This document shows, one piece after another, positions 10,313 through 18,744 of a DNA stretch of 64,000 bases. A program made the translations under genes and the position numbers. The number at the start of each line of letters is the position of its first letter. The first letter of the stretch is position 1. The notes under the pieces are model-generated. The model was not told the origin of the DNA. It saw only the letters and a program-made list of their open reading frames with translations, and searched no databases. The DNA is from Flavobacteriales bacterium. GTDB taxonomy: Bacteria; Bacteroidota; Bacteroidia; Flavobacteriales_F; PHOS-HE28. The stretch lies in assembly GCA_016716605.1 (NCBI GenBank), contig JADJWA010000001.1:620001-684000 (forward strand), written 5' to 3'.

Positions 10313-12304
10313 CTAGGGCCTCACCACGCGCTCCACGAAGCGCTTGCCGGCCACTTCGATCACCACCAGGTAGGTGCCGGGCGCGTCGGGCAGTCGCACG
10401 GTGAAGCTGCGCTCTCCGTTCGGACGCAGCATGGCCACGCGTGCGCCTTTCACATCGAGCACTTCGATGCTCTGCACCTTCTCGGTGAGACCTTCGCAGC
10501 GGAGCAGGCCATCGCGCACTGGATTGGGGAAGATGCGGATCCCTGCTTCGGCGAGGTTGTCGATCTCGAGGCTCGTATCCACGATCACCTCCTCCTTCAC
10601 CAGCGTCGGGCTGCCGTCCTCGGCCTCGTACATGTCCCGGAAGGTGTCGATGGCGGGCGTGTTGAACTCGAACATCTCCTCCATCCAGCGCGGCGGCGCG
10701 CTCTGGTACCACACGCGCGCGGTGATGGTGATCGCGCCGGAATATCCACCCATGGCGATCTGGTAATGCGTGATGTCGGTTCCGCTGCCCTCGGTGCCGT
10801 TGGGATACTTGTTGAAGTCGAGGTCGTCCGGCGGGACACCGGCGATCAGCGTGGTGTCGTAGCTGATGTGCGAGGTGGTGAATCCGAGCGGAGCGAGGCG
10901 GTTATCCTTCAAGGGCTCCTTCGCGCGCTCGAGGACGGTCGTCTTATCGCCATTCACATCGCCCATGACCATCTCGTAGATCTGCGCCTGGTCCTCGCTG
11001 GTGATCACATCGTGGTGCGGCTCCCAATCGGCATCGTGACCCACGACCTCGTACGTGCCGTCCCAGTTGCCGCTGCGGAAGAGGGTGTTGCCCGCATCGT
11101 CCTGCACATGCAGCTCGATGAAGGCGCGGCGCGCTGGGTAACCGCTGGGGAACTTGTGGCCGGCGAGGTTGGTGAGCTTCACATCGATGGAAGCGAGATC
11201 CGCGTTACGGTCCACCACCTGGGTCTCGATCAACAAGCTCTGCTGCTGCAGCATGCGCTCGGTGCGGGCGATGGTGCTGTCGAAATGCACCTGGTTGGCC
11301 GTGAGCTCGAGCGCGGTGTTATTGTGCTTGAGCAGGTTCAGCATGAACACGTTGGCGCCGACAAGGTGGTGCTTACCGAAAGGCGTGCGCGGCGTGAGGA
11401 AGTCGTACAGAGCGGAAATCACCACGGCGTCATCGATCCGCGGCATGTGGCAGGCCTGGCAGCTGAGGCCGTTCTCGGGATCCGCATCGGTGTTGTAGGA
11501 CGAGTTGAGCCACTCGTGGTAGGTGGCCTGCTCCACGAACTCATCGCCCGTGAGGTTGCCATCGAGGTCGGCGGTCTCGGTGATCAGCGTATGGCAGCCG
11601 GCGCAGGTGCCTGCATCACTTAGGTGAGGCCCCCAAAGCGGCTCGTAGCCCACGAAGCCGGCCATGGGCGATCCGAAGATGGGCTCTTCCTCCGGTCCGC
11701 CGTAGGGGCCGTAGAGGATGCCGCTCGTCTCGAACTTCAGGTTGCCGCTGAAAAGCAAGCCCAGGCTGTCCGGCTTCTGCATGTGGCAGGCCAGGCAGCT
11801 CACGCCATCGAGGGCGATGGGATCCTGCACGAGCTCGGCGATGCTGAACGGGCCAGCGCCCATGAGGTGCTTATCGTACCGGCCCATCGGCGCGTGGCAA
11901 CTGGTGCACTTGTCCTCGAGCGCTTCTTGGTGCGCCGGATTCACGGTCACCTCATGGCTCACCTTGGCGCGCCAGAAGGGATCACGGGCACTGTTGCCCA
12001 TCATGCTGCTGCGCCAGGCATCGATCGGGTTCACGTCGTTGCCGTTGGCATCGCGGTTGGCGAACACCGGTCCGATGTTGTCCGGGCCGTGGCAGCCGTA
12101 GCAATCGCCGCTGGCGCGGAAGAAGTTGTTGGCGCCGCTGGAGAGCCCCTGGCCGCCGCCTCGGAAGGCGTCGATCTCGGCCTGCGAGTGATAGGCGGCT
12201 GCTCGCGGCAGCTGATCCTGGCTCCAGGCCACCAATACGGCGACCAATCCGATGATGGCAGCAAGAGCGAGGGTGCGGGCCGAGAGCGTACGGAGGAGTT
12301 TCAT
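10313..12304 (-). CDS. Five-heme c-type cytochrome with T9SS sorting domain
   Basis: This 663-residue protein has an N-terminal membrane/signal segment (LAAIIGLVAVLVAW). Five CxxCH heme sites are visible: C68YGCH, C133TSCH, C170LACH, C234AGCH and C282QACH. A long beta-rich region follows, and the last 75 residues form a T9SS type A domain (IFPNPVRDGLL to RFVERVVRP). The heme region resembles cytochrome c554-like multiheme proteins. Export by T9SS would place it on the outer surface, where it could pass electrons to extracellular acceptors or partners (inference). The M28 peptidase gene follows in the same operon. Confidence 0.9.
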   Translation of the reverse strand: MKLLRTLSARTLALAAIIGLVAVLVAWSQDQLPRAAAYHSQAEIDAFRGGGQGLSSGANNFFRASGDCYGCHGPDNIGPVFANRDANGNDVNPIDAWRSSMMGNSARDPFWRAKVSHEVTVNPAHQEALEDKCTSCHAPMGRYDKHLMGAGPFSIAELVQDPIALDGVSCLACHMQKPDSLGLLFSGNLKFETSGILYGPYGGPEEEPIFGSPMAGFVGYEPLWGPHLSDAGTCAGCHTLITETADLDGNLTGDEFVEQATYHEWLNSSYNTDADPENGLSCQACHMPRIDDAVVISALYDFLTPRTPFGKHHLVGANVFMLNLLKHNNTALELTANQVHFDSTIARTERMLQQQSLLIETQVVDRNADLASIDVKLTNLAGHKFPSGYPARRAFIELHVQDDAGNTLFRSGNWDGTYEVVGHDADWEPHHDVITSEDQAQIYEMVMGDVNGDKTTVLERAKEPLKDNRLAPLGFTTSHISYDTTLIAGVPPDDLDFNKYPNGTEGSGTDITHYQIAMGGYSGAITITARVWYQSAPPRWMEEMFEFNTPAIDTFRDMYEAEDGSPTLVKEEVIVDTSLEIDNLAEAGIRIFPNPVRDGLLRCEGLTEKVQSIEVLDVKGARVAMLRPNGERSFTVRLPDAPGTYLVVIEVAGKRFVERVVRP

Positions 12305-12408
12305 GCGTGGCGTTGGGCGAGCAAGATAGCCGGGCGCAGAGCCTGCTGCCTGACGCGCCTCATGGATTGCCTTGAAACCCTTCCGGGCCGGGCTTGGATC
12401 GCGGCGGC

Positions 12409-12960
12409 CTAGCTGCCGCGCTGGCCACCCCGGCGAACGGCCGCTGCCTTGGGCGCGCCGCTGCTCGCCGGCTTCACCTTGGCGGCCTTGTCGGCCTTCT
12501 TCTTCGCGGCCTTCTCCACGGTCTTCTTCTCCGGAGCGGCCTCTTTGTGCTCAGCCTCTTTCGCTGGCTCCTCCTCCTTCTTCTCGAACTCGCCAGCCTT
12601 CAGTAACTGGCCGTACCAGGTGAAGAGCTTGCGCACGTCGCTGGCATAGATGCGCGAGCGGTCGGCAGTGGGCAGGGCCTTGAGGAGCGCTTCCCAGAGG
12701 GTGTTGTCGTCGCTCTTCGAATCAACGGCGGCGCCTCCGCCGTTCACCTCGTGCAGTTTCGCGAGCACGTCCTTCAGCAGCACATCGTCGCCGGTGGTGA
12801 ACATGCTGATCTCATCGAGGCTGCTCACCTTCACGCTCAAGGGCACCGGTGCACGCTTGCCATCCATGAGCGATTCGGTGATGAGCGCCTGACGCGCCTG
12901 AGCCACTACGCGGTGCAGACCGGGCTTGCCGGCAACAGTGATGATCTTGCTGAGGTCCAT
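12409..12960 (-). CDS. DUF5606-family protein
   Basis: The start is set at the ATG at 12960 (MDLSKIITVAGKPGLHRVV), because the upstream open frame lies in a repeat-bearing intergenic region. The first 130 residues match the Bacteroidota family DUF5606, a conserved cytoplasmic protein of unknown function. The C-terminal 55 residues are a Lys/Ala/Glu-rich tail (AAKKKADKAAKVKPASS) ending in RRGGQRGS, which looks disordered and nucleic-acid-like. No catalytic motif was seen. Confidence 0.82.
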   Translation of the reverse strand: MDLSKIITVAGKPGLHRVVAQARQALITESLMDGKRAPVPLSVKVSSLDEISMFTTGDDVLLKDVLAKLHEVNGGGAAVDSKSDDNTLWEALLKALPTADRSRIYASDVRKLFTWYGQLLKAGEFEKKEEEPAKEAEHKEAAPEKKTVEKAAKKKADKAAKVKPASSGAPKAAAVRRGGQRGS

Positions 12961-12987
12961 GGGGCGCAAACTTAGTCGTAGGGGATG

Positions 12988-13012
12988 TTGCTTCGCAGAG
13001 CCTCGCAATGAC
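12988..13012. repeat. Dispersed intergenic repeat element of the TTGCTTCG...CGCAATGAC type
   Basis: In the gap between the divergent DUF5606 and metzincin genes, the minus strand reads GTCATTGCGAGG followed by CGAAGCAA. This matches the core of a short dispersed intergenic repeat that I recall from Bacteroidota and other bacteria. Only one copy is in this window. Confidence 0.45.
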
Positions 13013-13096
13013 AGGTTGGGTGGGTTGAAGGCTGGATGAGGGTGGGGATGAGCGATGGTGGTCCGCAAGAAGGTCCAATGGAGCCATCGGGCGAGC

Positions 13097-13127
13097 TTGT
13101 CAGTATCGGGGCCGTGAGCTAGGTTCG
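13097..13127 (+). promoter_or_regulatory. Candidate Bacteroidota-type promoter for the metzincin/beta-helix gene
   Basis: TTG at 13097-13099 and TAGGTTCG at 13120-13127 are separated by 20 bases, resembling the TTG / TAnnTTTG promoter of Bacteroidota with one mismatch. The predicted start of transcription is about 10 bases before the ATG at 13141 and about 25 before the ATG at 13156. Confidence 0.4.
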
Positions 13128-13140
13128 TTGTGCCATTCCA

Positions 13141-16100
13141 ATGAACGTGAACATCATGAAGCCGATACAGAATAAGCGCTTGGTCCGCCTAGCTGCGATA
13201 GCCACACTTGCCATCACGTCTTCGACCTCTTCGGGCCAAGTATTACCCTGCGATGCCGTGAACCCGTGGGCGAGCAACTATTACGGCCAGCAAGGGAGCT
13301 ACAAACTGGGCACGGCCTTGAACTATTCCCCAACCGCCTACAAGACGGTGAGTGTTACCGTGCATGTCTGGCGGCACGAGGATGGGGATGCAGCGGTTAT
13401 TCCATTTCTCTCGTTCTCTGATACTCCTGAGGGCCGACAGGAGTTAACGGATCTGGTCGAGCAGTACACGCTGCCCTACTTCGCGCAGCTCGAGGCGCCG
13501 AGTTCCTTGATTCCCGGCTTCAGCTATCCGGACACGGACATCAAGATTCGGTTCAAGGTGGTGGATGTCCGCTTCATCTACGACACCTATCTGTACGAAA
13601 ATAGCTGGAACCCCACCTTTGGAAATCTGCTCACCACCGCCGCACTGATCGAGGACCCAAATTCGGTGGGCACCCTGCATGTACATGTCGGAAGATGCGG
13701 AGGGCCTAATCCATTCGCTGGACCTCCACCTTGCCCAGTAACACAGAACACCTTTGTGGGTGATACATACGCAGCTGTTTCGATGTGCAATGGGTCAATC
13801 TACTTGAGCCAATTCGCACTCGCGCAATACGCGGACGAAATGGTGCATGAGCTTGGTCACGCGCTTGGGCTAAGGCACATCTATCTGAACCCTTCATCTA
13901 CGATGGAGACTTGCTCCTACTCGAACCAAGCTGAGTTCCTCTATGATGTTTATGGCACCAGCGCTGCAGACTATCCAAGTTGGCTGAGTACGCCGCCAAG
14001 CCCGCCTTGCGATGTGGGCTATGCCCTGACGTACTACAACAACCTGATGGCCGTGGGGACGCCCGATGCGAACGACATGAGCCTCACACCGCTACAGATT
14101 GGCCGCATGCACCGGAATCTGATGACGTCCAGCATCGCGAAGTACGGGTGGGGTTACGATCCAGTGCCGTACCCGATACCGCAAAGCGAGACCTGGGACT
14201 TCCCCTTGAAATTCTATCAGGACATCGAGATACCCGCTGGTGTCACCCTCACCGTGCAGGATGAGTTGCACATGGTGCCGCAGGCACGCATCGTGGTGCA
14301 TCCCGGAGGCAAACTTGTCATAGACGGTGGCATTGTTCGCGAAGCATTGTATGCGCCTGATCCGTGGCGCGGCATCGAGGTATGGGGCAATGCGACTGAG
14401 CACCAAGGAGAGGGCGGCAGCGGTTACTTGCAACATCAGGGCCTCGTTGAACTCATCAACGGAGGTGTTGTGCAAGGAGCCATCATTGGCGTGCGCCTGG
14501 GCAATGCAGATGATCCCAGTTTGACCGGTGGCGTGCTGCGCATGGAGGACACCAGCACCGACCCCATCAACATCATCCGCAACTGCCGCACCGGTGTGAT
14601 GTTCGATCCGTACACGGCGCTCTCCAGTAATGGGCTTGCAGCGCTCAACAACCGAAGCACCTTCACCCACGCCCGCTTCGAGTGGACCGAGGACTTCGAC
14701 AACATCCACGGCAACAACAACCCCATCGCCCTGGCCGACCTCAATGGCGTGCGCGTGAGCTTCCGGGCCTGCGCCTTCGAGCACAGCGGGGAATACCCGC
14801 AATACAGCAGCCAGCTGGGCTACGGCATTCGGGCGCACAACAGTACGGTGTGGGTCACGAATGCAGGAGCTTCGCCCAACGTGTTCACCGGCCTGGATCA
14901 TGGCGTGCATGCCACCGTGAGCAGCGGAAGCCCCCGCCTCACCGTCATCGGCGCGCAATTCAACAGCAATGTTTGCGGCGTGTATGCCGAGGGGCTCCGG
15001 TACCCCTTCATCCGCAACAACACCTTCACTTACGGCGACCGCGCGGTGACGCTGGACAACTTCCCCGATGAACAGTTTTGGGAGGACTTCCATCGCGGCA
15101 TCTTCCTCACCGGCTGCAACGGCCTGCGCGTGCTGAACAACACGCTCAACGGCGTGGGCGAACCGGTCGCCGAGACCGAGGGCATCGTGATCGGCTACAC
15201 CACCACGGGCAGCGAGAGTGTGCGCAGCAATACCATCAACAGCATCACGCGAGCTTATGTCGGCGAAGGGATCAGCGCCAACACCAGCGCCCCGGCCGCT
15301 ATCGGATTGCAATACCTCTGCAACTCCAACAACGGGAACGCGTGGAACATCTGGAGCAGGATTGCGAATGGATCCCTTGCTTCACAGTGGCCCGCTCAAA
15401 CAATCCGCATGAACCAGGGCTGGCAGAACGTGCCCGCGCTCAACTACCTGGACAATCACCCGCAAGGCGGGGTCAATGACCCTACTGACCTGCGGGTGAG
15501 CACGCAATCGCTCATCACCTATTGGCATGTGGCGGCCGCCAACTACGCACCGACCAGCGTCACTGGTATGGCCGCCCCCACCTTGAGCGGCCCACAAGTG
15601 CTCTATGGCTGCCCCATCATTATCAGCGGCGGCACGGACCAGCTGGCCTTGCAGAACGAGGTGCAGCAGGCGAAGCTGGCCTATGCGGATCTGCGCTTTC
15701 TGTACGCCAACCTGATCGATGGCGGCAGCACGGACCAGGTGCTGGAGGAGATCGCAGAGGCCTGGCCGCAGGACTATTGGGACCTGCGCGCCTACCTGCT
15801 AAGCAGGAGCCCCTACCTGAGTGTGGATGCCCTGAAGGAGGCCATGGACAAGCCCGGCTTCCCCGATGCCATGCGGGCGGAGATCTGCATCGCCAATCCG
15901 GAGGCCACACAACGCGACGGTTTCTTACGGTGGTTGGAATTCGAGTGCATAGCGCCGCTGCCCGAACAGCTCCTGGAGAACATTGTGGCGAGCTGGGATA
16001 ACCGCACCTACCGCGCGACCCTGGAAATGCAGATGGGCGCGGAGCACCTGCGCATGAGCGAGGCAGCCTACGCGCTGGCTGAATTGCGCGCCGAGGATGA

Positions 16101-16788
16101 CGCGGACGAAGGCACCGACCTGGCGGAGGAACTCGCCGACCTGCAGGCCCTGCGCACCGCCGAGGCGCGCTACGGCGAGGCCATGCTGCTGCTGGGCCGG
16201 CACAACTACGCCGCCGCGCGCGCCGTGATCGAAGCCCTGAATGTGGAGCACGAGCTGAAAGGACGGGAGGCGGACGAGCGCGCACGGATGCTCACCTACA
16301 TCGACTTCTTGGAAGCTGTGCATCTGGATGGCCGCGCCGAAGCGCAACTCACCCCAGCGGAGATCGCTGAGCTGGAGGCCTTCATCGCCGTGGAGCACGA
16401 CAAGCCCACACAATGGGCCAGCCACTTGTTGTGTTACAACTATAACATCTGCCGCAGCCCGTACACAGGCGATGCGGAGCAAGCCCTGAAGACCCTTGCT
16501 CGACCGCCCACAAAAAACCCTGTTTCGCTCAACGGTACCCTAAGCATCCATCCGAATCCTGCGAATGCCTGGGTTGCGGTCGATTATGTGTTGCCAGAAG
16601 CAACAGATAATGCCCGGTTGATCATACTTGACTTGATGGGTCGGGTGTTGCACAGCCTACCGCTCGCCAATTTAGAAGGTCAAGTCGTCCTGGATACACG
16701 CACCATGGCTCCAGGCAGCTATCTGGTTGAGGCGCGGATTGGTGAATGGCAAGCGGTGCGTGCCGAGAAGCTAATCGTTCGACCATGA
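13141..16788 (+). CDS. Secreted metzincin metallopeptidase-beta-helix fusion with T9SS sorting domain
   Basis: This 1215-residue protein starts at 13141, or five codons later at 13156 (MKPIQNKRLVRL), which gives a cleaner signal peptide ending in SSGQ. A metzincin zinc site HELGHALGLRH (His236, Glu237, His240, His246) is followed by a Met-turn-like NNLMAVG near residue 300, as in pappalysin-like proteases. Residues of about 370-800 form a right-handed beta-helix, followed by a helical region (about 840-1110) and a T9SS type A domain (HPNPANAWVAVDY). It is probably an extracellular protease. The gene ends in an ATGA overlap with the propeller gene. Its last 480 bases recur at 18268 as a decayed copy. 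Confidence 0.88.
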   Translation: MNVNIMKPIQNKRLVRLAAIATLAITSSTSSGQVLPCDAVNPWASNYYGQQGSYKLGTALNYSPTAYKTVSVTVHVWRHEDGDAAVIPFLSFSDTPEGRQELTDLVEQYTLPYFAQLEAPSSLIPGFSYPDTDIKIRFKVVDVRFIYDTYLYENSWNPTFGNLLTTAALIEDPNSVGTLHVHVGRCGGPNPFAGPPPCPVTQNTFVGDTYAAVSMCNGSIYLSQFALAQYADEMVHELGHALGLRHIYLNPSSTMETCSYSNQAEFLYDVYGTSAADYPSWLSTPPSPPCDVGYALTYYNNLMAVGTPDANDMSLTPLQIGRMHRNLMTSSIAKYGWGYDPVPYPIPQSETWDFPLKFYQDIEIPAGVTLTVQDELHMVPQARIVVHPGGKLVIDGGIVREALYAPDPWRGIEVWGNATEHQGEGGSGYLQHQGLVELINGGVVQGAIIGVRLGNADDPSLTGGVLRMEDTSTDPINIIRNCRTGVMFDPYTALSSNGLAALNNRSTFTHARFEWTEDFDNIHGNNNPIALADLNGVRVSFRACAFEHSGEYPQYSSQLGYGIRAHNSTVWVTNAGASPNVFTGLDHGVHATVSSGSPRLTVIGAQFNSNVCGVYAEGLRYPFIRNNTFTYGDRAVTLDNFPDEQFWEDFHRGIFLTGCNGLRVLNNTLNGVGEPVAETEGIVIGYTTTGSESVRSNTINSITRAYVGEGISANTSAPAAIGLQYLCNSNNGNAWNIWSRIANGSLASQWPAQTIRMNQGWQNVPALNYLDNHPQGGVNDPTDLRVSTQSLITYWHVAAANYAPTSVTGMAAPTLSGPQVLYGCPIIISGGTDQLALQNEVQQAKLAYADLRFLYANLIDGGSTDQVLEEIAEAWPQDYWDLRAYLLSRSPYLSVDALKEAMDKPGFPDAMRAEICIANPEATQRDGFLRWLEFECIAPLPEQLLENIVASWDNRTYRATLEMQMGAEHLRMSEAAYALAELRAEDDADEGTDLAEELADLQALRTAEARYGEAMLLLGRHNYAAARAVIEALNVEHELKGREADERARMLTYIDFLEAVHLDGRAEAQLTPAEIAELEAFIAVEHDKPTQWASHLLCYNYNICRSPYTGDAEQALKTLARPPTKNPVSLNGTLSIHPNPANAWVAVDYVLPEATDNARLIILDLMGRVLHSLPLANLEGQVVLDTRTMAPGSYLVEARIGEWQAVRAEKLIVRP

Positions 16789-18272
16789 AGCGCAGCATCA
16801 CGCTGGCAGCTGCAATGATTGCCGCTGCCATCAGTGGTGCCCAGGCACCACTATCCGTGGATACGAGCTTCAGGGTGGATCTACCAGCACAGAATGTAAG
16901 ATCCTTGGCCTTTATGGCAAATGGGCAATTTCTCTTGTCCGGCCAGATGGAGTTCCCGGATGATTCGGGTGTACGGGCCTTGGCGCGCATCAACCCCGAG
17001 GGCAGCCGTGATCTTAGTTTCCCTTTCACATACGGTGGCGCCAAGCTCACGCCTTGGCAGGACCGCTTCTACGTTGGCGCTGGCACGGTGCGCCGCCTGA
17101 TGCCCGACGGTACCATCGACAACAGCTTCCAGAACATGAATTTCGACCCGTATTTCATCTCTGGACAGGGCGGGGATTATCACGTGTTCCCTGATGGACG
17201 AGTGCTCCTGGGTGGGTACCATAGCATTGAAGCGGAGCACCTGAACTTGCAAGGCGACTACAATCTTGTTTGGTTCTTCAACAATGGCCGCCTGGATACC
17301 ACGCGCACCCACCGCACGGGGAACGGCGCTGTCTTCGGCCTGAAGCAGTACCCGCAGGGCACGGCTGGTGGCTTGGACGGCAAGTTCCTGGTTCATCACT
17401 GGGGCACGCAGTACGAAGGACAGGCAGTGAGCAAGGTGTTCCGCATACACGCGGATGGCAGCTTGGATGAGAGTTTCAACGCGCCGATCCCGTGGGGCTA
17501 CGTGTGGGCCATGGAGCCCCTACCTGATGGCCGGGCCTACCTCGGGGGCACCTTCCGTTTGGAGAACGAGACCGACACGATCCAGTTGATCCGCGTGATG
17601 CCCGATGGAAGTCTGGACCCCACCTTCAACAATACCATAGATTTCACGATGGACGCGAGCCATTTGGCCCTTGATGCAGCAGTTTTAGATGTGGAGCATA
17701 TCGGGCACGGCTTGCTTGCATTGGCAGGTGAGTTCTCCGAAGTAGAAGGTCAAGCACGCGGCGGGCTTTGCATCGTGGATACAACCGGGCAGGTTGTGCA
17801 GCACTACCTGGACGCTGCAGGCTGTGGGAACTATGATTACCAGATCGGGATGATGACCATCACATACGGTGCACTAGAGGGCATCACCCGCGCCCCCTCC
17901 GGCGACTACTACATCTGGGGCGCCTACCACGGCTACAACGATGGCACCACCAACGACACACTGCAGCGCATGGTGACGCGGCTGCATGGCGGGGAGATCG
18001 GGCTGGGGGTGCAGCACGCACGCACGGAGGAGCAACCTATGCGACTGTACCCGAACCCGGCAAGTGGTTTTGTCACAGTTGAATTGGAACGAGTGCCCAC
18101 CGCGGCTATGCTCGTTGTGCGCGATGCGCTTGGCCGTATAGTCATGGAACAAGGAGTGAACGGTTACATCAACACCTTTTCCGTGCATGGTCTCGGCGAA
18201 GGCATGTACAACCTCGAACTGCTGCAGCATGGAAAACGCATCGATATACAGAGAGTCGTGGTGCAGCATTGA
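16785..18272 (+). CDS. Delta-60 repeat (DUF5122) beta-propeller protein with T9SS sorting domain, copy A
   Basis: This 495-residue protein starts at the ATG at 16785, which overlaps the metzincin stop (ATGA). The signal peptide is MKRSITLAAAMIAAAISGAQ. Repeated blades read like MPDGTIDNSF and MPDGSLDPTFNN, the Delta-60/DUF5122 propeller signature. The C-terminus has a T9SS type A domain (LYPNPASGFVTVELE). It is probably secreted and may act with the metzincin protein to which it is coupled (inference). It is clearly paralogous to the protein at 18741. Confidence 0.87.
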   Translation: MKRSITLAAAMIAAAISGAQAPLSVDTSFRVDLPAQNVRSLAFMANGQFLLSGQMEFPDDSGVRALARINPEGSRDLSFPFTYGGAKLTPWQDRFYVGAGTVRRLMPDGTIDNSFQNMNFDPYFISGQGGDYHVFPDGRVLLGGYHSIEAEHLNLQGDYNLVWFFNNGRLDTTRTHRTGNGAVFGLKQYPQGTAGGLDGKFLVHHWGTQYEGQAVSKVFRIHADGSLDESFNAPIPWGYVWAMEPLPDGRAYLGGTFRLENETDTIQLIRVMPDGSLDPTFNNTIDFTMDASHLALDAAVLDVEHIGHGLLALAGEFSEVEGQARGGLCIVDTTGQVVQHYLDAAGCGNYDYQIGMMTITYGALEGITRAPSGDYYIWGAYHGYNDGTTNDTLQRMVTRLHGGEIGLGVQHARTEEQPMRLYPNPASGFVTVELERVPTAAMLVVRDALGRIVMEQGVNGYINTFSVHGLGEGMYNLELLQHGKRIDIQRVVVQH

Positions 18273-18744
18273 GGTCGTGCACCTCGATGCACGGACCGAA
18301 GCCAAGCTCACCCAAGCCGAGATCGCCACACTCAAAGCGTTCATCGACGTGGAGCACGACCGGCCCAACAGCTTGGCAAGCAACCTGCTTTGCTACAACT
18401 ATGGCATCTGCCGTAGCCCGTACACGGGCGATGCAGGCGCGGAGCCGAAAGCCCTAGTTCGCAGGCCCATGAAGCCCGCTGAGGAAACGATGCCCAAGCT
18501 GAAGCTGAAGCCGAACCCAGCCAATGCATGGGTGGTGGTGAGCTATGATCTGCTCGATCAGCAGGGCGTTTCACAGCTCGTGGTGCGCAATGCGCTGGGA
18601 AGCACTGTGCATGCCGAGCCCGTCATACAGGCTGCCTGTCAGGTAATCCTTGATACGCGCGCGTTCCCGGCCGGGGCTTACGCAGTGGAACTACTGTGCC
18701 CAACCGGACCGGCTGGGACTGAACGCTTGATCATCCAGCCATGA
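18268..18744 (+). pseudogene. Decayed duplicate of the 3' end of the metzincin/beta-helix gene
   Basis: The frame starting at about 18268 encodes EVVHLDARTEAKLTQAE, LLCYNYGICRSPYTGDA and PNPANAWVVVSYDL. These align with residues of about 1057-1215 of the protein at 13141 (EAVHLDGRAEAQLTPAE, LLCYNYNICRSPYTGDA, PNPANAWVAVDYVL). It has no ATG of its own, no signal peptide and no catalytic domain. An in-frame GTG at 18277 is the only nearby start candidate. The ATGA junction with the next propeller gene is kept. It looks like what remains of a tandem duplication whose 5' end was lost. Confidence 0.8.

Noticed and set aside
9671..11623. A 650-codon plus-strand open frame opposite the M28 and cytochrome genes.
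   Set aside because: The minus-strand genes have full catalytic and heme motifs; the plus frame has none and a biased composition.
12409..12960. Histone-like or DNA-binding function for the DUF5606 protein, based on its Lys/Ala tail.
   Set aside because: Only the tail is basic; the folded domain is DUF5606, for which no DNA-binding role is known to me.
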